A stretch of DNA of 33,474 nucleotides, from assembly GCA_031277685.1 (NCBI GenBank), contig JAITLV010000183.1:1-33474 (forward strand). Direction: 5' to 3'. Every line of letters starts with the position of its first letter. Within the stretch, counting starts at the first letter, position 1. A program made the position numbers and the translations under genes. This DNA comes from Sphingobacterium sp. (lineage in GTDB: Bacteria > Bacteroidota > Bacteroidia > Sphingobacteriales > Sphingobacteriaceae). Of this stretch, positions 16,892 through 24,154 are shown piece by piece. The notes below the pieces were generated by a model. That model saw nothing but the letters and a program-made list of their open reading frames with translations, had not been told where the DNA came from and did no database searches.

Positions 16892-17824
16892 ATGAAAACT
16901 AACATTTTTTACGCGCTATCATTTCTTTCGTTTTTAATACTGGTTTTAGGAAGCTGTACGAAAGAAGCGGGGTTGACACCTACGGAAAACCTGGGTTTCC
17001 AATCACTATTTGGTCCGCAAGCTGATGCGAGTGTGGAAGAGAAGAAATTATTTGAAAAATACAACGTCTGGGTTCGTATGGATTTTAAAGATTCCAAAGA
17101 GGTCTATAATTCATACTTGGGACAGGATGTAAATAATGCAAGATTTCCAGCCCAAAAAGTAGATATGGATCAAAGACAGAGTGCATACCTTTATATGGAC
17201 ACCCTATTGTCCAATGTCTCCCAATCTTATGGTAAGCAATTGATGCCTAATGAAGTATTCTTTGTGAAAACCTATGGACATCCTGCTTGGGGGTATCAGT
17301 TTTATGTTGTCGCACGTAATAGGTTGGCATTTGTATGGCCCAATCAAACTTATGGGGCTCAGCCTGTGGTCGATGCAAAAAACCACTATTATATCGATTC
17401 TGCATTGACGAAAGAGGTCTGGAACAACCTGAGTAAAATGATCGGTGAGCGCATTACCGAAGAGATTCCGGGCTTCGAAAAAATTGGCAAGCCATATGAT
17501 GGTGGTACAGCATTCAATAAGATTCGGGACCAATTCTTTATTGATCGTGATTTGGAGAAACGAAATAGTGACTGGCAGAGGATGGCAGATCAAGGGGGAT
17601 ATCTAGACCCTTATGCTTCTTTTTCTTTTAAGGATGAATATGCCGCCTTTTTTAAACTATTGTTGTTGGAGTCCTTTGATAATATTAATGAGAACTATTT
17701 AAAGGGAAATGTCATGCGAAAACAGAAATATGATCTTTTTGTGAAATACTTTAAAGACAAGTACAATTGGGATATCCAGGCAGCAGGTAATAAGTATCGC
17801 CGAAAATTAAATAGTTTCCATTAA
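16892..17824 (+). CDS. Zinc-metallopeptidase-family lipoprotein lacking HExxH
   Basis: A 310-residue lipoprotein (lipobox LGSC, Cys22) encoded 2 bases after SusD. The overall pattern, including YNVWVRMDF at 57-65, GYLDPYASFSFKDEYAAFF at 236-254 and a C-terminal YFKDKYNWDI at 286-295, resembles the putative zinc-binding metallopeptidases often found in SusC/SusD loci (Pfam PF15890, from memory). Active members carry HExxH before the PYAS block. Here the whole protein has only three histidines (H130, H165, H310) and no HExxH; the expected place reads KEVWNNLSKMIG (174-185). It is therefore probably a catalytically dead homologue, perhaps a surface binding subunit of the SusCD complex. The family call rests on motif memory and should be treated as likely, not certain. 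Confidence 0.7.
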   Translation: MKTNIFYALSFLSFLILVLGSCTKEAGLTPTENLGFQSLFGPQADASVEEKKLFEKYNVWVRMDFKDSKEVYNSYLGQDVNNARFPAQKVDMDQRQSAYLYMDTLLSNVSQSYGKQLMPNEVFFVKTYGHPAWGYQFYVVARNRLAFVWPNQTYGAQPVVDAKNHYYIDSALTKEVWNNLSKMIGERITEEIPGFEKIGKPYDGGTAFNKIRDQFFIDRDLEKRNSDWQRMADQGGYLDPYASFSFKDEYAAFFKLLLLESFDNINENYLKGNVMRKQKYDLFVKYFKDKYNWDIQAAGNKYRRKLNSFH

Positions 17825-17953
17825 TGGTGCTGTTACAGGCTCAGGAAATACCATAAAAATAATACTCATTATAGTTGGATGTCTTTATTCACCTATGATG
17901 AATAAATAAACAAGCAACTATCAGGTACAACCATTAAAATCAAATTTATACAC

Positions 17954-19087
17954 ATGAAAATTTTACAAATAATCGCGTTATTGGCTCTTCCGGGAGCAGC
18001 AATGGCACAGCAATCAGATTTCAGTATTGAGGGGAAAATACAACAGCCGAAAAAAGAGGGGCAGGTATTTATGTCCATTCGTACACCAAACAGTCAGGTA
18101 TTGGACTCTGTCAAAGTAAACAAAGGTGCTTTCTCTTTTAAAGGTCAAGCCAATGGACCAACCATGGTCTATATTGTCTACGATCAGGAGAATAAAGGCT
18201 GGGATAAAATTGGTTACAAAGGCGATATGGTCGGCATTTATGTTGATAAAGGAAAGACGACCATCACGGCGAAAGATTCTATTAAAACGGCTGTAATCAA
18301 AGGCTCACCGCTACAGGATGCCCATGCTGCATATAAGAATCTCATCAAGGAATCCGAGGATGGGATTAATGCCATCAACCTAAAATATAGCAGTGCCACC
18401 GCGGAGCAACGCAAAGATGATGCATTTGCCGGTCCGCTACGTGAGCAGTATATGAAATTTGCGGATCAAAAGAAGCAGTTACAGCAAAATTATATCGCCG
18501 AAAATCCAAACTCTTATTTCAGTCTATTGGCTATCCAAGATCAGTTATATGGAGGTACTGAAATTTTAGCGTTGGAACCTGAATTCAATAAACTTTCGGC
18601 GGCGGTAAGAAGCTCAGAAGCCGGAGCAGCCTTTGCAAAACAGATCATAGCAGCAAAATCAACAGCTCTAGGTGTTCTTGCACCAGATTTTACACAGAAT
18701 GACGTCAACGACAAACCTGTTAAATTATCTGATTTTAGAGGTAAATATGTATTACTTGATTTTTGGGCTTCGTGGTGTGGACCTTGCCGGACAGAAAATC
18801 CAAATGTTGTGGCAGCCTATGGCAAATTTAAGGATAAGAATTTTACGGTACTGGGTGTTTCCTTGGATCAGCCGGGTAAGAAAGATAATTGGTTGAAGGC
18901 TATTGAGGCAGACAAATTAACCTGGACGAATGTAAGCGATTTGAAGTTCTGGAACAACGAAGCGGCAAAGCTCTATGGTGTACGTGGTATACCGCAAAAT
19001 TTCTTAATTGGTCCTGATGGAAAAATCGTTGCCAAAGACTTGCGTGGTGAACAATTGCACGAAAAATTAGAACAATTATTAAAATAG
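17954..19087 (+). CDS. Exported thioredoxin-like protein, DUF4369/TlpA type
   Basis: A 377-residue protein with a signal peptide (MKILQIIALLALPGAAMAQ, cleavage after 18). The N-terminal part (about 22-120, FSIEGKIQ..., VDKGKTTI, IKGSPLQDAHAAY) looks like the DUF4369 beta domain usual in Bacteroidota. After a helical linker comes a TlpA/AhpC-TSA thioredoxin domain (about 240-377) with APDFTQND, VLLDFWASWCGPC (active site 274-278) and the cis-proline loop GIPQNFLI. Such proteins reduce or shuffle disulfides in the periplasm. It follows the peptidase-like gene after 129 bases, and a paralogue starts 4 bases after its stop. Lack of a lipobox suggests a soluble periplasmic protein. Confidence 0.9.
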   Translation: MKILQIIALLALPGAAMAQQSDFSIEGKIQQPKKEGQVFMSIRTPNSQVLDSVKVNKGAFSFKGQANGPTMVYIVYDQENKGWDKIGYKGDMVGIYVDKGKTTITAKDSIKTAVIKGSPLQDAHAAYKNLIKESEDGINAINLKYSSATAEQRKDDAFAGPLREQYMKFADQKKQLQQNYIAENPNSYFSLLAIQDQLYGGTEILALEPEFNKLSAAVRSSEAGAAFAKQIIAAKSTALGVLAPDFTQNDVNDKPVKLSDFRGKYVLLDFWASWCGPCRTENPNVVAAYGKFKDKNFTVLGVSLDQPGKKDNWLKAIEADKLTWTNVSDLKFWNNEAAKLYGVRGIPQNFLIGPDGKIVAKDLRGEQLHEKLEQLLK

Positions 19088-19091
19088 AAAG

Positions 19092-20129
19092 ATGACGAGA
19101 TTAAAGTTTATTCCGCTCTCAATAGTGACAATATTATCGTTGTTTTATGTGTTTTCCCTCCATGCGCAGACGACTTCAAAGATCATTATTGTGGGGAAGG
19201 TCGATCCAAAGTTTGACGGAACGAAGATCTATCTGTACAATAATATTACGGGAGACAATGATACTGCGATAGTGGAACATGGAAGCTGGCAGATAGAACG
19301 ACCATTTACAGTGGCAACCAGACATATGTTGGCTTCCGAGGCCGAGTCAAAAAAACATGGCGGTTACGCACCTTTTGGTGTTCTGGTTGATGCACCAGCG
19401 ATAATTCACATTGAAGGCGACCTCGAATCGTTCTATACATCCAAGGTTTCTGGATCCAAAGCACATGATGTCTTGAACCAGTATTTTGGGCTTATGCAAA
19501 CGAAAGAGAAAGATGAGGCGGCTATAATTGCAAAAGTTGTTGCTCAACATACAAATTCTTTTGGTGCAGCTTTTTTGCTGGATCGTTATGGTAAAGCCAT
19601 GAAACCTGAAGCGGCTTTACAATCGTATGAAAGTTTGAGCCCCGCTGTTAAACAGTCTTACTATGGTAAATCCGCTGGGAACCAGATCCATGGTGCATTG
19701 CTATCAAAAGAAGGAGCTTTAGTGGCAGATTTTTCATTGCCCAATGAAAGCGGACAAACGATCAACTTTGCATCCCTGAAAGGTTCTTATGTGTTATTGG
19801 ACTTTTGGGCTTCCTGGTGTGGCCCTTGTATCGAAGAGTTTAAAACACTCAAGGAGATCTATGGGAAATATAAAGGTAAATCGGCATTCGAGATCTTAAG
19901 TATATCAACGGATAAAAGTGAAAGTGCCTGGAAAAATGCATTGAAGGCACAACAGCTTCCTTGGGTACAAATGCATGATACACCAGTAGACAATAATATT
20001 GCCGTCAGTAAATTTGCGGTATCTGCGCTACCCACGACTTTTCTGATTGATCCTAGTGGAAAAATCGTAGCTAAAAACTTAAGAGGCGAAGAATTGAAAG
20101 CTTACTTGATTAAACTATTTGGTTATTAA
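19092..20129 (+). CDS. Second exported thioredoxin-like protein, TlpA type
   Basis: A 345-residue paralogue of the preceding gene: signal peptide (hydrophobic 7-22, cleavage near LHAQ at 26), a diverged N-terminal beta domain (about 30-125), and a thioredoxin domain (about 208-345) with ADFSLPNESG, LLDFWASWCGPC (active site 242-246) and the cis-proline loop ALPTTFLI. The two share the ending pattern DGKIVAKDLRGE / SGKIVAKNLRGE, which suggests an old tandem duplication. Only 4 bases separate the genes, so they are co-expressed. The N-terminal domain is shorter than in the first copy, and its ligand or client is unknown. It is the last gene before a hairpin terminator. Confidence 0.9.
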   Translation: MTRLKFIPLSIVTILSLFYVFSLHAQTTSKIIIVGKVDPKFDGTKIYLYNNITGDNDTAIVEHGSWQIERPFTVATRHMLASEAESKKHGGYAPFGVLVDAPAIIHIEGDLESFYTSKVSGSKAHDVLNQYFGLMQTKEKDEAAIIAKVVAQHTNSFGAAFLLDRYGKAMKPEAALQSYESLSPAVKQSYYGKSAGNQIHGALLSKEGALVADFSLPNESGQTINFASLKGSYVLLDFWASWCGPCIEEFKTLKEIYGKYKGKSAFEILSISTDKSESAWKNALKAQQLPWVQMHDTPVDNNIAVSKFAVSALPTTFLIDPSGKIVAKNLRGEELKAYLIKLFGY

Positions 20130-20443
20130 TGGTTTGTTTTGATAATATAGCCGGGGAATACGGGTAGATTTTTAAAGTTGAAGATGTTTTCTATCCAATG
20201 GATAAAAGATATGGAAACTATATTTCTTCTGGTGTTATTCGGTGTCTCTTTTTGAGAAAAGCTAGGAGGTGTAATAGATTGTTATACCTCCTTTTATTAT
20301 ATGTGATATTTTAACTTTCTGATATACAGTATTTTTATTTGTTTTTTGAGTTTTTTTAATTAAATAATTATTTAACATTATTTTACGAAATTTCCGTAGC
20401 AACATTGATATCTTTATTGCAACAATATATAAACGGAAAATTT
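20130..20443. other. Intergenic gap between the sigma-regulated island and the second receptor
   Basis: This 314-base AT-rich gap contains the terminator at 20264-20295 and otherwise no open frame with coding features. No TAnnTTTG box with a proper -33 partner was found before the next gene; TATCTTTA at 20409-20416 is the nearest imperfect match. Confidence 0.6.
20264..20295 (+). terminator. Terminator of the ECF/SusCD/TlpA island
   Basis: AGGAGGTGTAA (20264-20274) pairs with TTATACCTCCT (20282-20292), with one G-T wobble and a 7-base loop, followed by a short T-run. It separates the island from the next receptor gene. Confidence 0.8.
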
Positions 20444-23236
20444 ATGAAACTAACCTGCTCATTAGTTTTGTTTCTTTTACTTTCAGCCCTAAACTCTATT
20501 TCCTATGCCCAGCATAGACTTGTAGGTACTGTTGTTGATGCCAAAGACCAAGCAAAACTTCACCAAGCCGCTGTTGCATTACTTAATCCCAAAGATTCTA
20601 TTTTAATTAAGTTCGACCGGACAAAAGAAAATGGAACTTTCCAAATTGCCAATCTGGACACTGGAGTTTATAAGATCGTGGTGTCTTATCCACAATATGC
20701 AGATCTTGTAAAAGATATCCATATTACAGCTAAAGATCACAACATCGGATTGATATCGCTGTCAAAGGCCACTTTACTTTTGGAGGAAGTGCAGGTTAAT
20801 GGGAGAATTCCTGTTGTAATCAAAGGGGATACTGTAGAGTATGATGCAAGTAGTTTTAAAGTTGAGAAAGATGCGAAAGTTGATGATCTGCTTAGGGTAT
20901 TGCCTGGTATTACGATCGATGGGACCGGTAAGATTACAGCACAAGGAAAAGAGGTCAAAAAAGTACTGCTCGATGGTGAGGAATTTTTTGGAGATGACCC
21001 GACTTTGATTACCAAGAATATCCGATCAGATATGGTGAGCAAGGTGCAGGTATACGAAAAGAGATCAGATTTGGCCGTACGAACGGGGGTCGACGATGGT
21101 GAACGTACGCAAACCATCGATATTAAGCTCAAGGAGGATAAAAAGAAAGGGATGTTTGGTCAGGCAATTGCTGGAGGTGGAACGGATAAATACTATGGTG
21201 GGAAGGTGATGCTCAATAAGTTCAAAGGAACACAGAAAATTGCAGCTTACGGTATTCTGGCCAACGATGGTATGGTAGGACTGGGCTTCGAAGATAGCCA
21301 AAAATATGGTGTTGGGGGAAGTGGCAATGTGCAAATGATGGACGGTGGAGGTATTATGATCTCTTCCAATGGAGACGAAAGTGAAGGCGGATGGGATGGT
21401 CAATATAATGGTGGCGGTGTACCGAAGGCCATAAATATGGGCGTAAGCTATTCGGATAAAACCAAAGATGATAAACATAAAATTAATGTCAATTACAAGC
21501 GAAGTCAGATCAATGTCGATAATACAAGTACCTATAATGCTCAGAATAACGTGCCCGAGCGTGCACAGATAGACAATAATATAACTAAATCAGAAAATGA
21601 GAATAGAACAAATGTTGCCAATCTTAGATACGACTATAAATTGGACTCACTGGCTGATCTGACAGTCAATATGGGCTTTAATAAATCCAATAGAAATAAT
21701 TTGTCCGCAACAGAAGCGAATCAGAAAACATTGGACGGAAATGACATCACGAAGACTACATCACGAACAGATCTGAATAGTGATCAGAACAAATTCAATG
21801 TGAATGCAATGTTGACCCGACGTTTCAAAAAGGAACGACGCTCCATTACATTCAATGTGAATGCAAATACGGACCAAAACAATTCAGATACAAAGTATTT
21901 TTCCGAAAACATTTTTTTCAATGACAATCGTACTGATACAATTGATCAACTTAAAAAAGATGAACTTCGCAATAATACGTATGGAGCCTCTCTTACCTAT
22001 ACCGAGCCGCTATCAAAAAATATAACCGGGTCTATCGGGTATTCTTTTTCCAGCAATCAATCAAAGACGCTCAATCGGGCCTTCAATAAGGATTCTCTCA
22101 CGCAAAAATATACTGTATTGGATCAGAGCGTATTGAATGATTTTAATTTTTCCAGTTTAAAAAATGGTATCAATACCGCATTGAACTACAAAATAAATAC
22201 GTTGACAATCAACTTAAGTAACCGAACCGATTTTGAAGCTGTAAAGCGGACCTATAATAATACAAATATTATATTGCAACGTGATCAGATATCGATTAAC
22301 CCTTCATTGAATGTAAATTATAAGATTTCGAAAACAAAAAACTTGTGGCTTAGTTATTACGGGCGTACTGTCCAACCTTCGCTGACACAAATTGAACCAC
22401 TCAAGCAAAATTCGCAACCGCTCGTGGAATATTTGGACAATCCAGACTTGAAGGCGGGCTTTAGTAATTCCTATTCTATCAATTATAATTCCTACAAACA
22501 GATCAAGGATCAAAGCTTCTATTTCTATATCAGTGCAAATCAGGGTAAACGAAATATTAATAGTAGTGTGCGTTATAATCTGGAAGAGGGGACCCGGCAG
22601 ATTTCTTTTGTGAATATTGATAAAGACAACTGGCGCTTTTATGGAAGCGGATCATATAATTTCATGTTAAAGAAGAAATGGGGGTTAAAAATGAATATGG
22701 GTATGAATGCAGAATACAATAGCCAATATAGTTATCTGTCGCTGCTGAATGAAGAACCTCGGCTCAACCGTAACAAGACCTGGAGTATCGGTCCAGAAAT
22801 AGGTTTTAATCGGTATAAGGCAAATAAAATGGATTTTAATATTAATTTAAGCCCTGGAGTCGAAAAAATGGATTCCTACTTGCAGCCTGAATTGAACCAG
22901 ACCACATTTAAATTCAATTCGTACGCACAGGCGACCTATTACTTACCTAAAGACTTTAAGGTTTCTGTATCCATGCAGCAGAATTATCAGGCGGCCACAA
23001 AGACTTTACAGTCCATTAATATGCTGAATATGAACGGTTATATTTCCAAAAAATTCTTGAAAGATAAATCCCTGGAAGCACAATTGTTTGTCAACGATAT
23101 ACTAAATAAAAATATTGGCGTACGCCGTTATCAAGATGGTACTGCGTTTGTTCAAACCAGTAATGATGTATTGCGTCGTTATGGGATGTTAAAAGTGATT
23201 TACAATTTTACAACAATGAAGGGAGGTGACAAATGA
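20444..23236 (+). CDS. TonB-dependent receptor-like outer-membrane protein (PF14905 type)
   Basis: A 930-residue outer-membrane protein: signal peptide (MKLTCSLVLFLLLSALNSISYAQ, written here in parts: hydrophobic 5-19, cleavage near SYAQ), a carboxypeptidase-regulatory-like beta domain (about 24-105: LVGTVVDAKDQAKL), then a plug-like part with VNGRIPVVIKGDTVEYDASSF, LRVLPGITIDGTGKITAQG and KVLLDGEEFFGDDP, and a long beta-barrel with many Asn/Lys-rich strands. That plug wording is typical of the outer-membrane beta-barrel family (OMP_b-brl_3) rather than of SusC, and no STN domain is present. ATG 20444 is preferred to the in-frame TTG at 20405 because it begins the signal peptide. It overlaps the GLPGLI gene by 4 bases. 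Family members are transporters or peptide-related receptors of unknown ligand. Confidence 0.92.
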   Translation: MKLTCSLVLFLLLSALNSISYAQHRLVGTVVDAKDQAKLHQAAVALLNPKDSILIKFDRTKENGTFQIANLDTGVYKIVVSYPQYADLVKDIHITAKDHNIGLISLSKATLLLEEVQVNGRIPVVIKGDTVEYDASSFKVEKDAKVDDLLRVLPGITIDGTGKITAQGKEVKKVLLDGEEFFGDDPTLITKNIRSDMVSKVQVYEKRSDLAVRTGVDDGERTQTIDIKLKEDKKKGMFGQAIAGGGTDKYYGGKVMLNKFKGTQKIAAYGILANDGMVGLGFEDSQKYGVGGSGNVQMMDGGGIMISSNGDESEGGWDGQYNGGGVPKAINMGVSYSDKTKDDKHKINVNYKRSQINVDNTSTYNAQNNVPERAQIDNNITKSENENRTNVANLRYDYKLDSLADLTVNMGFNKSNRNNLSATEANQKTLDGNDITKTTSRTDLNSDQNKFNVNAMLTRRFKKERRSITFNVNANTDQNNSDTKYFSENIFFNDNRTDTIDQLKKDELRNNTYGASLTYTEPLSKNITGSIGYSFSSNQSKTLNRAFNKDSLTQKYTVLDQSVLNDFNFSSLKNGINTALNYKINTLTINLSNRTDFEAVKRTYNNTNIILQRDQISINPSLNVNYKISKTKNLWLSYYGRTVQPSLTQIEPLKQNSQPLVEYLDNPDLKAGFSNSYSINYNSYKQIKDQSFYFYISANQGKRNINSSVRYNLEEGTRQISFVNIDKDNWRFYGSGSYNFMLKKKWGLKMNMGMNAEYNSQYSYLSLLNEEPRLNRNKTWSIGPEIGFNRYKANKMDFNINLSPGVEKMDSYLQPELNQTTFKFNSYAQATYYLPKDFKVSVSMQQNYQAATKTLQSINMLNMNGYISKKFLKDKSLEAQLFVNDILNKNIGVRRYQDGTAFVQTSNDVLRRYGMLKVIYNFTTMKGGDK
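23222..23230 (+). promoter_or_regulatory. Purine-rich ribosome binding site for the GLPGLI gene
   Basis: GGAGGTGAC ends three bases before the ATG, inside the end of the receptor gene. It is a rare near-consensus Shine-Dalgarno sequence in this AT-rich, SD-poor region and supports translational coupling. Confidence 0.55.
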
Positions 23237-24027
23237 GTAAGCAATTGATATTGATGCTATGGTTACTATGCTTATCCATCACAACGATACAAGCCCAGAA
23301 TGCTTTTTTTCCAAGCAGTGGTACAGTCACTTTCGAACGTAAGTTTCATGTACAAAACTATTTGAAACGAAATTATCTGAGTAAGCCAGACCTGGATACC
23401 TGGGATAAGCTGGGCGTAGAAAATGCGGTCAAGAATGGTCCTGTCGAAGTGATCACGCATCATACATTGAAGTTTTACGACCAGGAGACTTTGTTTGAAA
23501 CGGTACAGGAAGATTATCCTGCGAATTATCGGAATGTTACTTGGTACAATCCAGCTTTGACGGATTCAAAAACCTATATGAATTTAAAGAGCCAGGAGTT
23601 TATTAAGTTATTGCCTTTCGGTGATGAGCAGCTGCTGATGAAGGATTCTTTACCAGCGGTGAAATGGAAATATACAGACGAATATCGTAATATCGCCGGT
23701 TATGACTGCCGACGGGTGAATGGGCTTATACAGGATTCTATCTATGTCGTGGCATTTTTTGCGGGACAGATTCCCATAGCGAGTGGCCCTGAGTTAATCC
23801 ATGGATTGCCCGGCTTGATCTTGGGGATATCGGTTCCCAGTATGAATCTCAATATGTTTGCGACTAAAATTGAGCTTACCAACACAGCAGTCTCCAATGT
23901 GCTTACGAAAAAGAAAAAGGTGATAGCCGAATCTAAAGTAGATATTATCAAAAAATTGAAAGATACAGTCTACGACTGGATGGATGATAAAGACTTTAAA
24001 AAACGGTTACAGCACATATTATTCTAA
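23233..24027 (+). CDS. GLPGLI-family exported protein
   Basis: A 264-residue protein with a signal peptide (MSKQLILMLWLLCLSITTIQAQ, cleavage after QAQ near 22; shown in part as hydrophobic 4-17). The family signature is present at 190-197 as HGLPGLIL, just after ASGPEL, together with the family's typical YRNIAGYDCRRVNG segment at 151-164. GLPGLI proteins (TIGR01200, from memory) are found only in Bacteroidota and have no assigned function; they are often paired with outer-membrane receptors of the kind encoded just upstream. ATGA overlap with that gene suggests a fixed stoichiometry. The gene ends at a bidirectional terminator facing metG. Confidence 0.9.
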   Translation: MSKQLILMLWLLCLSITTIQAQNAFFPSSGTVTFERKFHVQNYLKRNYLSKPDLDTWDKLGVENAVKNGPVEVITHHTLKFYDQETLFETVQEDYPANYRNVTWYNPALTDSKTYMNLKSQEFIKLLPFGDEQLLMKDSLPAVKWKYTDEYRNIAGYDCRRVNGLIQDSIYVVAFFAGQIPIASGPELIHGLPGLILGISVPSMNLNMFATKIELTNTAVSNVLTKKKKVIAESKVDIIKKLKDTVYDWMDDKDFKKRLQHILF

Positions 24028-24101
24028 GGTACTCGTTGCTTTTGAATTATTCAAAGAGTAAGGCTTAAGGGAGTTGAAAAGTACTGGATCTTGCTAAAGA
24101 T

Positions 24102-24134
24102 AAAAAATGCCTGTCTTTTGGACAGGCATTTTTT
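24102..24134. terminator. Bidirectional terminator between GLPGLI and metG genes
   Basis: AAAAAATGCCTGTC (24102-24115) pairs perfectly with GACAGGCATTTTTT (24121-24134) over a 5-base loop. The stem includes both the A-run and T-run, so it serves both convergent genes. Confidence 0.93.
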
Positions 24135-24154
24135 ATGGTATCATTGATGTGCAA

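Noticed and set aside
9853..20129. Polysaccharide utilisation locus
   Set aside because: SusC and SusD are present, but no glycoside hydrolase, lyase, esterase or sulfatase is encoded in or next to the island, so a glycan role is not supported.
20405..20443. N-terminal extension of the second receptor from TTG 20405
   Set aside because: ATG 20444 begins a textbook signal peptide; the extension would place 13 unrelated residues before it.
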